From positions 17,086,001 through 17,150,000 of the forward strand of contig CM049413.1 of the NCBI GenBank assembly GCA_026929865.2: a DNA stretch of 64,000 nt, given 5' to 3'. Under the pieces are notes generated by a model. It did not search any database and was not told where the DNA came from. It saw only the letters and a program-made list of their open reading frames with translations. Of the stretch, positions 11,608 to 25,441 are shown piece by piece; position 1 is the first letter of the stretch; the number at the start of each line of letters is the position of its first letter. Source of the stretch: Hyperoplus lanceolatus. Taxonomy: Eukaryota; Chordata; Actinopteri; Uranoscopiformes; Ammodytidae. A program made the position numbers and the translations under genes.

Positions 11608-12418
11608 CAGATTCAATCAAATATTAGTGAGATATAAATTGCCAGACACAATGAAAATCAGTGTGCAGGTCTAATAAACATGGTCAAAGAAGAGATCAGA
11701 TGAGCGGAAGGTTTTACTATGGGTTGTTCATTATAATCAATATGTGAAAGCTAATTTGTTTATGGGTTGGATGAAATGTCAAAAGAAAAAAAAAATAGTT
11801 TAACTAGTGGAATAGTCAAAACCAATGCAGAAGAGGCTGAACCTCCAAAAAACACTGGATCCTACACTTCCCTCAATGCAACTGAAAACCTGCTCACCAA
11901 AACTTCACATCCTGAGCTAACAAAAGCGGACTTTCTGTTAAGTCCCAGCTAAGACGACCCTGACAGCATCTCAAGGGTTTTCAGATATATACCTTATTTA
12001 GAATTAACAAATCAAATTGATAAACATGAATTATTTTCCGTTATAAATAATGAAATTTGTCTGCACGCTGTTGCTGCTTTTCGAAGGAGTCTCCGTTCCT
12101 GTAGTGCTAATTCCAGATCCACATATAATCAGGATCACTGAAGAATTTGAGTGGAAGAGAGAAAAAAAACGCTAATGGCGCTAACAAGGAGAGAACTAAT
12201 GGGAACAGCGACTTGATTACCTGTCTGAATGGCAGTAATGGTAGACAATGCACCCTTGATTGGTGTGTTTCCAACAGTAAAATTGCAGTGTGCATGTGTT
12301 TTGCATTCATCTGCGCTCTAGCTGGCTCTCCAACTAATCTCTGTCAGTTCAAGCCGAGTTGTATCCTCAGGGGCTCATTTATTTTGTAACTTCACACAGC
12401 TTCACATGCCTTCAAAAA
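11608..12418. other. Unique sequence, no gene recognised
   Basis: AT-rich; the 61-codon frame at 11767 has no recognisable feature. Confidence 0.5.

Positions 12419-12461
<43 letters not shown>
12419..12461. repeat. (GT)n microsatellite
   Basis: GT tract with one TTT interruption at 12431-12433. Confidence 0.95.
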
Positions 12462-12465
<4 letters not shown>

Positions 12466-14356
12466 ATGTGTCAGTAGCTATGTATTTTTCCATCACCATC
12501 AATGCTGACAATTAAAGACAGCCATGAGCCCTCAGAGAAATATCCACAATCAGAGAGAAACAGAGAGTTGGGATGACTGAGAGGGACATGCTTAGCAGAC
12601 AACTTTCTGAGGAATTTTTGAATCTCTGGTAAGTTGGAGACTAAAATTGACTGACAAGCCATCTGTGGCAAACAGATGAGCTATACTGCTATGAAAAAGC
12701 CTTTCCTACACAGAGGAGAGAAAAGCTAGTGCTACATATATTCAGCCAACAGGGAGGGTAAATCCAAACCCTTTGTGTGGATGTGCCTACCCATCTGCTG
12801 AATATATTTTTATGATGGAATTATTTTCAGAAAAAACAAAACATTTATTCTTTTGCACTAAGCACTGAGTGTCAAGGATGTCACTAAAATCAAAAGGTAG
12901 GAAGCTTGCAGCAGCCCACTGCAAGGACAAAGTAACGCTTCCTTTGAGTATTCAAGCATATATTTTGGGTACACACAATAATACATTTAATATGAGGAGA
13001 TTCATTTCAGGTGCTCTGGTGAGAGCAGTGAAAAAAATCTATATGACAGATAACAGATATTTAGGCGCATGTGCACCCAAAACAGGTGCACCCAGGAGCC
13101 CTTCATTGTATAATTCAGTCAATATTTTGCCCATTTCATGATCCCACTGTTGAACCCCACAGCCTCAAAGCAATTACATTTTTAATATGGCGGTACATTG
13201 AATAACTCATGAGCGTTCAAACAGCAGTGATTCATGTGGAGGTCCACGTGGTGCAAATGTACTAATTGAAGCGATTCTACAAAAGCACCATTTAGTCTAC
13301 AACGCTTTTCAAGGGTGCAGGTAATATGTTTTCCCACTCACTTTAAACACTTGTGTTGCTGCAGTCCTATTCTTTAAACCAGTCAACCTCTCTGTCTGCA
13401 CTTTACAGGGATTTTAGAGCAGCTAAGAGGTGCAGTTTTAGCACACAGTGTAGTATTGCACAGTCAAAGCACTTTCACAAAAAATTGTGGTAACACTCCA
13501 CCATATGTTTAACAATTAAGACACTATCCGTTTTTTTTAAATTTTTATATTCCACTTCTATCTCAGAGAATAGCCGAGTTATGTTCTTGTAAATGTACTT
13601 AAATCTTGGAAAGAAATATCGGACTATTACCCCCCCTTGCCTATCTCGGCCTTTTTTTTCATTTTCTTTTTTTCCTACAACACCATTGTAAAAAAAGAAA
13701 GCTAAAAGGGATAAAATATTAAACTTACAGTGTTATTCAGAAGTATTACTTCTAATAAATAGTAATATTGTTCAATGTCTTAGACATAAAAGGCAACGCA
13801 GCATAACAACTTCAACATATTTCCCAGCGGGTGTACTTTACTTTTGTGATCAAACCGACAAAATGTTAATCTGTGACTTGCTGAAACCTGCCGAGACTCA
13901 TTATTCAGTTACACAGCATTTTCTGTTCAAGCTTTGCTAACTCTAACATTAACCGCCAACCCTTAATCACTAACCAGGCCGGGTAAGCAAGACTGTTTGT
14001 TTTTTATTCCCCCATGTGGATTCAACTTAGAATAAAATGGTGTAATTTCCTTTTTCAAAAGTATAAAGAGCATATCTTCAGTTGGTAAGAAGCATGCCTT
14101 GTGAAGCTGAGGGGCTGACAGGATAACTAAAAGGTGTGGGAGGAGAGTGCAGACAAGGTGCAGATGTGTTAAGAAAGCTTGGTGAGAAAGTTCACCACAC
14201 CAGTCTCGTTAGTTCTGCCTCTCAGAGGAAGCTGATCTCTCTAATCGGATTAAGCGGCTTGTCAGCGCACATTTCTCGTCACCGAATCAATCACAATCAT
14301 AGAGGCTTCTACAACACATTAGCACTTCCAAAGTCACTTAAACATGCACACACATG

Positions 14357-14360
<4 letters not shown>
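12462..14360. other. Unique sequence, no gene recognised
   Basis: About 1.9 kb. The word ATATATTCAGC near 12737 returns inverted near 12799, a weak 11-bp inverted repeat. T- and A-runs lie around 13530-13700. No coding evidence. Confidence 0.5.

Positions 14361-14452
<92 letters not shown>
14361..14452. repeat. (CA)46 microsatellite
   Basis: Perfect tract. It faces a GT tract (14648-14724) 195 bp downstream that is its reverse complement. Confidence 0.99.
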
Positions 14453-14455
<3 letters not shown>

Positions 14456-14645
14456 TGGCTTGGAATCATCCAGACTGACGATTATGAGTGGGTTCTACTC
14501 CCCTCAATATACTCTTGGTATGTGTACAGGCATCTGCGGCGTGACCTCAATAAGTATCAAGGGCGCCATGAAAGCGGAACGATTTGGGCTCATCACATCG
14601 ATACTAACCCTTAACGGCCTTAACTTCTCAGCCAGCTGTGACGAG

Positions 14646-14647
<2 letters not shown>

Positions 14648-14724
<77 letters not shown>
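14648..14724. repeat. (GT)38 microsatellite
   Basis: Perfect tract followed by a short G-rich stretch (14725-14736). Confidence 0.99.
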
Positions 14725-14726
<2 letters not shown>

Positions 14727-15092
14727 AGGAGGGGGGCACCTGGAGTAAATCTTACAAGTGATAAAATCACGCAAGGAGAGAATGATAGAGAGAGAGAAGT
14801 GGGGAGTGAGAGTGGGAGAGAAGGGGCGGCTGAATAGCCCTGTCAACCCCCTCGTTCCCATGCCTTACTCCTGGAGGATCAGAGGGAAAGCTCAGTGTCA
14901 TTCTCCTGTCTGCTCTTTGATGTGCGCCCGTTTGAGAGATGAGGCTTCTGGGCCTTTCATGTCGCACTTTGTATTCAAGCGTCCCCAACCCTTGCCGAGA
15001 ATTACAGTAAGATATAGTCATTTAGTTCAAGCTCATCGCCCAGGCCGATTTGCCCCTCCAGGGACAATTCGACTGTGCTTCTATACGTTTAA

Positions 15093-15268
15093 AGCTATAG
15101 TGCGGTTACATTCAAGCCATCGCCAAAAGGAATTGACACAAAGTTGATTATCAGCTCCACAAAACACGCTTTGTAGTTCTCAATATGGCAGGGTTTACAA
15201 CACTGGTGTAGCCCCTCCTCGACACTGGCACAGGAGCTCGGAAAAATCCCAAGAAGCGCACTATAGCT
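15093..15268. mobile_element. MITE flanked by TTAA (Kolobok- or piggyBac-like)
   Basis: The 176-bp element begins AGCTATAGTGCG and ends CGCACTATAGCT, perfect 12-bp terminal inverted repeats. TTAA lies immediately outside on both sides (15089-15092 and 15269-15272). No coding capacity. TTAA duplication is the hallmark of Kolobok and piggyBac transposons; the TTAAAGCTATAGTGCG end is one I have met repeatedly in fish genomes. It must have depended on a transposase from elsewhere. Confidence 0.85.
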
Positions 15269-15272
15269 TTAA

Positions 15273-15891
15273 GGCTGTGCCCCCTCTAAAAAGCACACCA
15301 AGCTGTATTTCTACTGCACACACATATGCAAAAATACAGATGGAAAATATCACGTTTTGTCATTAATTTTTTAGTGTACCGTATTTAATTATCCTGCTCC
15401 TGTGCCCTGAACACAACACAGTTGCCTGTATTTAGAAACACAGAAATAGTTTATTTTGCCCTTTAAACTACTGTGTTACATCAATGTACAGAATCAGATA
15501 AAGGTAAAAGGGCACATGTTTCCCTGAGCCGATAGATTTAATAGAAAGCAAAAGTAGATTGTAAAGGTCGCTGCCCTCCACACATGGCCAAGAGTATAGT
15601 GCAGTGAGATCATGGAGCTTTTTTTTTTTTTTTAGCTCTGACAGACGGGGTTGCTTCTGATTGGCCAGTCCCTATCTGCATGTGCAACATCATAGTACAA
15701 ATGGAGTGGTATTTCCAGTTTAAAGGATGGATTAAGGGAGAAGATTTTTTTCTATTTTTCTATTATGTTATTATGTTTGTATAATTTAACTTTAATATTA
15801 ACTCTGAATCAAAAAGCAAGAACTTCACCTAAGGCTCATACTTTGGCTTCAGCTCCACTGAGAACTCCATCGAAGAAAGAAAGGATAATTT

Positions 15892-15896
<5 letters not shown>
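15273..15896. other. Unique sequence, no gene recognised
   Basis: Contains a T15-long run near 15620. Nothing else seen. Confidence 0.5.

Positions 15897-15952
<56 letters not shown>
15897..15952. repeat. (GA)28 microsatellite
   Basis: Perfect AG/GA tract. Confidence 0.99.
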
Positions 15953-15953
<1 letters not shown>

Positions 15954-16800
15954 CATTTTCATCAAAGGTTGGGCCAGTTTTGGATTGTGTAACAAATAAA
16001 CTTGAAAAGGACCGTCAGATTTACAACACCTGTCTCATGGAAATAAAGGTAAACAAAGGACAAAATTAGCCATCTTACTCATCATTATCATGATTTTGTG
16101 AAGAGAGTGGGCAGGCACTAGCGGATCTGGACTGATGATATAATTCACATCACACACAGAGCCTCACCAACCCTTGCTGCCATTTGGATGTGAAAAGTAT
16201 AATTTAGGCTAATGATCACCTCATGAGGTAGCCACTGATTCCCAGCCTGGCCGGGTTATGTGTTAGTGTGCATATATTTAATGTGTATTGCTTTATCCAT
16301 CTTCCCTCATAACAAACAGCTAAGTAGAATAAAGTTCAGGCACAATCTCTCTTCTCAAAAGGCCTGTAGGGAAATACATAATTTCTTAGTAAAGGTAGTT
16401 TGATGGAAAGTGTGTGGGAAAATCTGACAACACAAATCTACTCTAAAATCTATCCATCTAAAAGCAGAAAATACTAGAATTGGATATATACAGCAGCTGT
16501 TTTCCCAGAAGAAAGCAACTTCTGCAAAGGAGCTACCTTACTATACCTATTTACTATCAGAGGTGTGCGTAGTTCACTGTGTGTTGATGTTCTACAGGTT
16601 CGCATCAAAGCCACACATTCACATTCAGTACCATACTGTTCTACCATGTACTGCAACACTGACACACTGTTTTTCTCTGAAAAAGACTGGGATACATTGA
16701 AGGCTTTTAATGGCAACAAGACACACATGGTGGCTTTCTTCAGAGGGCTTTGTCAAGCTGGTCAGCAATTCACAGCCGACACAAATACATTGCAGAACAC
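15953..16800. other. Unique sequence, no gene recognised
   Basis: Frames on both strands near 16474-16950 overlap each other and have no domain. Confidence 0.5.
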
Positions 16801-16817
16801 CGTTATGGACAGAGCGG

Positions 16818-17730
16818 CCAAGTCTCACGCTTTGGCCGTGAGACACGCATATCAACCAGTTCACACGCTCACACGCCACACCTCCAATTTCTCACGCAGA
16901 GAAATGAATCCCCGTAATATATATATATATTTTTTGGTACTTATACTTTGAAAGTCTTATTTTGAAAAGCTAAACGGACTGAGTTCCGTGACATCCTCTT
17001 TCTGCCATGCTTTCTGCACGCACAGTTTCTTTATAGGTCCATGGCATGGACAATATCCATGGCCGTGTGCAGCCCGTAGCCGCAGCAGCCACTTGACAAA
17101 CCACCACGGCCACGCCCCCCTGCGTTACACTACAAAACTAATAAAAGACCGCCTCCTCCCAGTCCCACCCTTTGTTCAAATTATATGGAAAATTAATGAA
17201 ACAAGGACGCCGGTAACAAAGAGGTAAGAACACCTTAATTCAAATCAGTCACTTCACTTGAAATATTCAAGCTTGTTATTGGGCTGGTTGACACACAAAC
17301 ACATTTTTGTTCTAAAATGTTGTCAACATTAATTGAATGAATGTATTGAGTAACTAAGCTTAGAGGTTACTGTGGGAAAAATATGTTCTGAGAAGACATC
17401 AAGTGTCATAGATTTAATATAATAATGGTGAATTGAAATTGGATAATTGGATAACCCATACAATGTTGAATACATATAGAATAATTACCTTTATTACAGT
17501 TTAACCAAATGTTTTAACAATAGGCTACATGAGATATTTGAAAGCACTACACATGCATTGTAGGCTATTCAATTAAATTTGTGTCAGCGAAACCGTGAAT
17601 GTTCTCTTTTACTTTACATAAAAATGAATGCAGAAAAGGCACACATTGCTTCATAAAAATTCACCAGAATGCAGGAAATTAAGTGTTTAAAGCTCAAAAT
17701 TTTCTGGGGGGGAACCCCAGACCCCCACTT
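16818..17730. repeat. Possible old interspersed repeat, CACACGC-rich start
   Basis: The stretch 16822-16915 is built from TCTCACGC, CACACGCTCACACGC and TTTCTCACGCAGAG, with an 8-bp inverted repeat GTCTCACG/CGTGAGAC (16822-16844). At 17696-17729 comes AAATTTTCTGGGGGGGAACC followed by CCAGACCCCC, a phrase I associate with degraded fish DNA transposons. No ends or target duplication could be found, so limits and class are uncertain. Confidence 0.3.
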
Positions 17731-18254
17731 ACAATATGTCCACACCCAATGTTTAATTAAAACCTGTCCTACGACTTTGCAATTCATGAATTTGTTTATT
17801 TTAATAAGATTTTTGATGTTTTATCACATTTTCCAATTGTCTTTTATTTCTGATTTATTATGAACAATATGTAAACTTGCAGGACACTAGCAAAAATGAT
17901 TGGGTGGGAAAGAGGACACGGTTTTGGGTCCCTCGGCCAAAAAATCTCACTCCAAACTTTTGGTGGAACTTGGCAGCCCTGGTTATGGAGTCTTGGAATT
18001 GTAAAGATGAAACACAGCCGAAGAGCTCTGAGGCAGCACTCAAAGAACTAGAAACTAGACAGTTTTGCCCAAATCAATTTTCATAACTCTTCTTTCTTTC
18101 ACTGCCTGTCTGTGGCTTACAACCTTTACTGAGTTGAAATATGACCCTGTCAATCTCTTCACTGCACCTGCTGCATGCACATGCATGGCTGTGTCTGTAT
18201 CACACAGTCTATAGAATAGGAGGATGGAGCAGGCAGGCAGATTGTCTTAGTTTA

Positions 18255-18400
18255 GCTTAGCTCACTTTAGCTTAACATAACTTGGCTCTGTCCAACGATA
18301 AGCAGCGCTACATTTTATTTAGTTTCTTTAACCTGTACCATAACCAAAGTTTAAATTATTTTTCGCTTAGCGTATAAGCTACGCTTATTGGCAGCTGTCT
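18255..18400. repeat. Degenerate fish interspersed repeat (TTAGCTTAGCTCA type)
   Basis: Words in order: TTAGCTTAGCTCACTTTAGC, TGGCTCTGTCCAACG, TAACCTGTACCATAACCAAA and GTTTAAATTATTTTT. The same order occurs in a non-coding repeat I know from many percomorph genomes. Heavily diverged; ends are not definable. Confidence 0.45.
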
Positions 18401-21315
18401 CCTGCTTCATCTTATCTAGGCCTACCCAACAACAAGTATGACGCAGAGATGCAGATTTTCAAAATGATGCCAAACTTTGCCTCTAAATATAATACATATA
18501 ATGATTTTGTTTTGATTTATGATGAGATAATTATTCAATACTAAGAATTAAATGTAGAGAAAATATGTTTAGTAAACCAACTGCAGGCTCTGCACATGTA
18601 AACAAACACTGAAATGTAAAATGGTGTGGTTCTTATAGGGTGCTGTTTTTGTGTCTGATTTCATGAAAGCTCAGCTGGTTGTCTTGCAAACTCACACTGA
18701 AGACTAATCTCAGCCAGGCAGGCAGTATTGTATTTCTTCCCGTCTTCATTCTATCTGCTAATAGGTTTATAACCGCAGTCTGGGCCCGGATTCAGATTCA
18801 TATTTACCGTACGGACATAAGAGTGGTATCGATCTCCTCATCTCACTATGGGAAAGAAAAAGAATACGCCCAAAAGTTCTACACTGTTCCCCTGGCTTCA
18901 TTCCTATCTGACCTATTTACATGGTGTATTTAGTGGCAGTAATGTCCCGTGTTCTAGCAAATAAATGTTTGACCTTTTATTTGAGGGGCAGCAAAATGAA
19001 AAGACAGAAAAACTCCTTGTGTGTATCTGACCTGCACTTTGTAATCTAGTGGAAAGGTTAGGAGGCAGCAGGCTGACTGGATGCCGCAATAAAAACACAC
19101 AGACATACAAACACCATCACACTAACACACTAACAATGCTGTGCACGACAGAGCGGGGCGGTATACACACACCGAGTATTTGAAAAAAAAAGGTCAAGGG
19201 GTTGTGGATCACTTTCTGACAGGGCCACTGGGATATGGACACAGATGGCGCATTATCTCCCTTCCCCTCTGAATTATGTAGTGTCTCTACCCTCTCTCTC
19301 TTCTCTGCTCTTTCCAAACTCACAGCCAAAACATTCATTCAGACCCAGTTACACTGCACTAAAAGACAAAGCGGATTCACACTCCTTTGACACCGACGGT
19401 CAGATCAGCCAAAAAATAAATACTTTTCAATAATGACAAAGTGTGCAGTCATCTTTAGCTTCTGAAGATATGTTCTTCTTTCATGCTTTTGCATCTGAAT
19501 TTATATTTAACTTGCCAAGAGCAGAAACACTCATGATTTGGGTAGTATAATCATATAGCCTAGCTAATTGAAACATAATTTGTATTGTTGCCAGTGGATT
19601 TGAGGACAAACTCGCGGACTATTTGTCTCATCTCTGGCAGCATTGACATTATTATACAAAAATACTGGCTGTTCACAATATCAGACCCGATGGAGGATAT
19701 TTAAAGTTAATTTCTGATGTTTAAAAGGAACTATTCTAGATTTAGCAGCCCCATTTCGAGCTTTGAGAAAGCCTTGTTCCCAAATCTAAATTAAAGAGTG
19801 AAAGATGTACCTTTTTTTATTCAAATGTAACTTCTTTCATGTGGCTAAAATTATTAGGGCCTTTGACTCACAGCAAAGCAGAGATCAAAACACATTTTTG
19901 GAAAATTCGAGGACAGCTTTCTGCTGTCTGCAAAAGCAGGGACAAAGAGAGGAAGAGCACCGCGTCAGTTTTGTTCTTCTTCTTATCATTATATAATATC
20001 ATATCATATTGCATATAATATATTAGCCTATGTTACATTTTGAGGATAACTACATGGAGCGTTTGAGGACAAGACCATTGCCGCAGCATCAATAACAACA
20101 CAGTTACGTTCAAGAGTGCAAACACAAACGCATACACCGATTTGTAAGAGAGAGATGTACACAAAATAAATAAAAGTAGAAGGACACCAGATGAGCTCCA
20201 CTGCCTTTCCATTACCGTTCCCCTCTCTCCTTGCGCTCCTCCAGCTCTCATCTGAGACGGAGCTGTGAAATTGAATTGCTGAGCACATCTCCACAAACAA
20301 AGCAACTCTCCACCTTGCTGCCAACAGAGGGGAGGGTCATAGCACCGTGACTGCGACAACACACCCATGCCAAAAGCCTGATAAGTTCAGTAACTGTTGG
20401 AAAGAAAACAAATCTAGGGGGCTGAAATCAAAAGTGCAGTGGAGCATCTGAATGGACCAATGAGGTGGGATGTGTTGGTGCAATGTGTGATCGGTTGTGG
20501 TTCTGTGCTCTCAGAAAAGTCCCAAAATCCGGTCCTTCAAGTGAATGAATGCTTGTTGAAAAATGTGGATCTATTCACAATCCTTATTGGCCAAATGTTA
20601 AGCTACAGCATGTACTGTAAGCAACCTTCTTCTTTTTTGTACAATTGTATACCTACGTACAGTATACTTGACGCTCAAGCAAACAGTTTGACCTTACTTT
20701 AATACATAATAAATTGTACATTTTAACCAAGGTTAGTTATGTCACCAATATGCCGGATTTAAATTTGACCAAGGCGTGCAAATCCAGTAATATTTTAGTA
20801 TTCAGAGTAACGAGAATTTAAACAAAGAATGACAGTGCCATTGTATGGAAAATTGTTTTTGACGAATACGAGTGACAGTGAACTTTCACTGGCAGACAGC
20901 CGGGCTGACATCTGCAAGTTGAAATCTAATGACCGAAGTACAGAAATATCCAATGTAGCACACAATGGTCCCAATAGAGATTTATTCTTTATTTTTTTTT
21001 ACCACCATGGTGCAAGATATTTTATGTAGAGCAGACTCCTTCTGGTTTCCAAAGTGTAGATGACAATGGCATGACAACACCAGTATCTGTATCTATGCAG
21101 TATACACGCTAAACATACCGATCAATCTGACAAGAAATTTAGCATAACATTTAATCTAAACATAATTTCTGTTTTGAACTTAAATCAATCAAACCTGCAT
21201 TAGGCACTTTTGTGGCCAACAGCGGTGGACCAGTGGATACAATCTAAAACCAACACTGACATGTAGGCCAACTTATTACAGTTCGACATTAGCGTTCATA
21301 TACTGTAAATTAACT
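18401..21315. other. Unique sequence, no gene recognised
   Basis: About 2.9 kb without a repeat I recognise. AT-rich, with ATAT-type words at 19994-20026. The frames near 20028-20368 overlap on one strand and have no domain. Confidence 0.5.
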
Positions 21316-21640
21316 GTCCCTGTCCCTGTTTTTGGTCTCTACCATCTCCCAAGGAATATGTTTGGCTCTTTAGCTGCTAAATGCTCCACTATGCTTACAG
21401 GCTAGTAACTTGTTTTCTCTGCTGTTTGCTTTTAGCTAAACTCTGCTGCATGCTTTGCTTTTAAGTAGAGCCAGTTGCCTTATAGTGTAGTAATGAAACT
21501 AAACAGTAAAGTTGCAGGCCACGCAACAAACCAAAACAATTAGCTTGCGGCCAGCACAAAGCAATGTAAAGCTGAGGGAAAGTGCAGAGTCAGATAATAA
21601 GTATCCTTTCAAACACATAGTCATGTGAAAATATGAATTA
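21316..21640. repeat. Degenerate fish interspersed repeat (TAAATGCTCCACTATG type)
   Basis: Contains TTTTTGGTCTCTACCATCTC, TGGCTCTTTAGCTGCTAAAT, GCTCCACTATGCTTACAGGC and, downstream, a related stretch ending GAGGGAAAGTGCAGAGTCAG. This order is familiar from an abundant fish repeat of unknown class. Diverged, no terminal repeats identified. Confidence 0.45.
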
Positions 21641-21687
21641 CAGCCGCTTTTAAAACAGCAAAACATAAAGAAACATACACACCAAAA

Positions 21688-21689
<2 letters not shown>

Positions 21690-21757
<68 letters not shown>
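21690..21757. repeat. (CA)34 microsatellite
   Basis: Perfect tract. Confidence 0.99.
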
Positions 21758-21760
<3 letters not shown>

Positions 21761-21913
21761 CACAATCTCAACCCAGGAAGAGAAATGATGGGTGAAAGGG
21801 CAGTGTAGTTGGAGATGCTTCTGGCCTGCTCATGCCGTTCCACTTCCCAGTGTTGCCCTGAGGTGAGGAACTGCACGGTGGACAGTCTGCCTGGCCCTGC
21901 TTAGCCTCAGCAG

Positions 21914-21942
21914 CCCCCCCCCCCCCCCACACACACACACAC
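21914..21942. repeat. C15 run joined to (CA)7
   Basis: Fifteen C residues (21914-21928) pass directly into a short CA tract. Confidence 0.97.
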
Positions 21943-22259
21943 CACCACTACCCATACTGGAGCCCTGGGGCATCCCTGGGCCAACCAAGCTTCCTCGGGC
22001 CCACAGTTGGTGATCTAGTTTTACAAGCTGACACATATGGGATCCCTCTATTATTCATACTGCGCGGAGGTGGAGTGTTGGAGTCTTGTGCCGTGGTGCC
22101 ACAGTTGGACAAGGGGGTGGCGGGTGGAGGGGTTGTCATTTCAGAGTTTCGGCATCGTAGCAGAGTGTGCTCATTATTTCTGGATGGAAGGGTCGTTTAA
22201 TTTTGACACAAGGTTACGTAAAGCATGCAGATAAACCCCATGCAGTGTCAGCAAGCAAA

Positions 22260-22262
<3 letters not shown>

Positions 22263-22307
<45 letters not shown>
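22263..22307. repeat. (CA)22 microsatellite
   Basis: Near-perfect tract with AAAC interruptions at both ends. Confidence 0.98.
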
Positions 22308-22314
<7 letters not shown>

Positions 22315-22479
22315 AAACTCAGAGGAAGTTTGGTTGAAAGGGTCCCTTTGCATTTTGAGCTGAAAGTACACAACACATATTGCAAACACATAGGCATATA
22401 TTAGCATGAATGTAATCAGAAAGGAGGCAGCACACAACCTCGCAGGCAGTGTGGCTGAATCGGCAGGATCCTCTGCTCT

Positions 22480-22522
22480 ACACACACACACACGCACGCG
22501 CACACGCACGTAAACACACACA

Positions 22523-22610
<88 letters not shown>
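22480..22610. repeat. Compound CA/CG/CAAA microsatellite
   Basis: Variable start with CGCACGCGC and GTAAAC interruptions (22480-22525), then a perfect CA core of about 39 units to 22604. Confidence 0.98.
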
Positions 22611-23101
22611 GATATTACTTCGCTGTGCTTGTATATGAGTGGGCCTCCTGACCAGCAGAGAGGGTCTGGAAGTGAATTACAAACCATTATCCCTTGTGCT
22701 AAAGCAGTTACAGCCGAAACCTGAGAGCCCTCGCCGGAGGGAAGAGATGGAGGGGTAATGGAGTGGGGTGAGCCAAGAGAGTGATGGAGAGTGTGACTTT
22801 AGGACTAAGATAAACAGATGGGGAAGAAGGTTAGATATGGATAAAGGATACAATGACATGACGGGTAAAAAACTGTGATGGCCGATGGTGTATCCGTCAG
22901 GTTCGCTGTTTATCCTTACCCCTCACTTCTCACCCATTACACCCCCCCCCCCTTCTTTCTCTGTTCCGTTTTACTCCAACACTTTGTCACAGGTTCACGG
23001 CTTCCTTGGGAAGATGACATTGTCTTAGTCACAGCGTTTAATCAAATGTCATCATCATATCACAAAATTCCTTTTCTGTGTGTGTGTCCCTGTGCGCGTG
23101 C

Positions 23102-23102
<1 letters not shown>
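22611..23102. other. Unique sequence with C11 run
   Basis: A C11 homopolymer lies at 22942-22952. Otherwise nothing seen. Confidence 0.5.

Positions 23103-23149
<47 letters not shown>
23103..23149. repeat. (GT)23 microsatellite
   Basis: Perfect tract forming the left border of the repeat at 23150-23434. Confidence 0.98.
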
Positions 23150-23152
<3 letters not shown>

Positions 23153-23434
23153 TGTGCCTGTGGGTGTGTACTTGTACAAGGATCCTTGTGAGGGCCAGTT
23201 TTAGCTTTTAATCATCAGATTGAGGGCATTTTTGGAAAGGGAGGACATTTTTCCCGGTCCTCACTTCTTCAAAGGCCTATTTGAGGGTTAAGACTTTTTT
23301 TTTCAAGGTTCATTTTAGTTGTAGGTTTAGGTTAGGGTTAGAGTGAGGGTTGGGGTTATGCACTTAGTTATGATGGTTAGGGTAAAGGTTGGGGCTAGGT
23401 AATGCATTATGTCAATGAGATAGAAGTACAATAA
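23150..23434 (+). repeat. GT-bordered fish interspersed repeat with TTAGGG-like section
   Basis: Between two GT tracts lies GTACTTGTACAAGGATCCTT, TGTGAGGGCCAGTTTTAG, CGGTCCTCACTTCTTCAAAG, GTTTAGGTTAGGGTTAGAGT and TAATGCATTATGTCAATGAG. The order, including microsatellite borders on both sides, matches a repeat I have seen in many teleosts. The TTAGGG-like section (23323-23360) is irregular and belongs to this repeat; it is not telomeric. CAAGGATCCTTG at 23177-23188 is a perfect 12-bp palindrome. Confidence 0.6.

Positions 23435-23460
<26 letters not shown>
23435..23460. repeat. (GT)13 microsatellite
   Basis: Right border of the preceding repeat. Confidence 0.97.
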
Positions 23461-23465
<5 letters not shown>

Positions 23466-23521
23466 GTGCAGCTTTGTCACTTACGAAAGAAACAGAAAAA
23501 TTAATCCCTATGGGGGAATCA

Positions 23522-23990
23522 TTTCAAAGTAGAAAAGGGGAGAGGTGGTTAGCCAAAAACAAAAAAGAGACAGTAATAAATGAAAAGAGAAAAGTTTGAA
23601 TGGGTGTAAGGAAAGATGAGGGCCAAGAAGAAAAGAGAAACAAGAGATTATGAAACAAAGAATGAGAAAAAAAGAGGACAAGCGGAAGGGCGTATGCAGT
23701 GCAGTATGGTATGGGGTAGAGGTGTTGGTGGGTGTGAGCAGAGGAAAATCCTTGTAGCTCATTGTCTCCTCTTTTCAAACCAATTATTGTCATCGGCAGC
23801 CCCATGAAAGAGAGTTAATGAGGGGAGAAGAGCTTTGGAGTGTCAGGGCACAGTCAAGAGAAGAGAGATAAAAACCAGAGGATGGAGAGAAAGCAGGGGT
23901 ATGGGGGGGGGGGGGGCAGCAATGCAAAAGTGATAGAATGTAAAGTGAGTGAGAGAGAAAAGAAAAAGTCAAGTGTCAGGGAGGCAGGCG
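23522..23990. repeat. Purine-rich domain with G14 run
   Basis: Nearly 470 bp in which the plus strand is strongly enriched in A and G, including G14 at 23903-23916. Frames read from it are rich in Arg, Lys and Glu and are not real proteins. Confidence 0.8.

Positions 23991-25384
<1,394 letters not shown>

Positions 25385-25435
<51 letters not shown>
25385..25435. repeat. (GA)25 microsatellite
   Basis: Perfect tract. Confidence 0.99.

Positions 25436-25441
<6 letters not shown>

Noticed and set aside
12736-12810. 11-bp inverted repeat ATATATTCAGC with a roughly 50-bp loop
   Set aside because: Short, AT-rich arms in an AT-rich setting; no element ends or duplication.
14136-14837. 233-codon open frame, the longest in the window
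   Set aside because: Most of it is a CA tract read as His-Thr and a GT tract read as Cys-Val; no domain outside them.
17040-17080. Palindrome around CCATGG words (GCATGGACAATATCCATGG)
   Set aside because: Arms of only six to seven bases and not part of a larger structure.
23323-23360. Interstitial telomere repeat
   Set aside because: TTAGGG-like units are irregular and belong to a known type of interspersed repeat.
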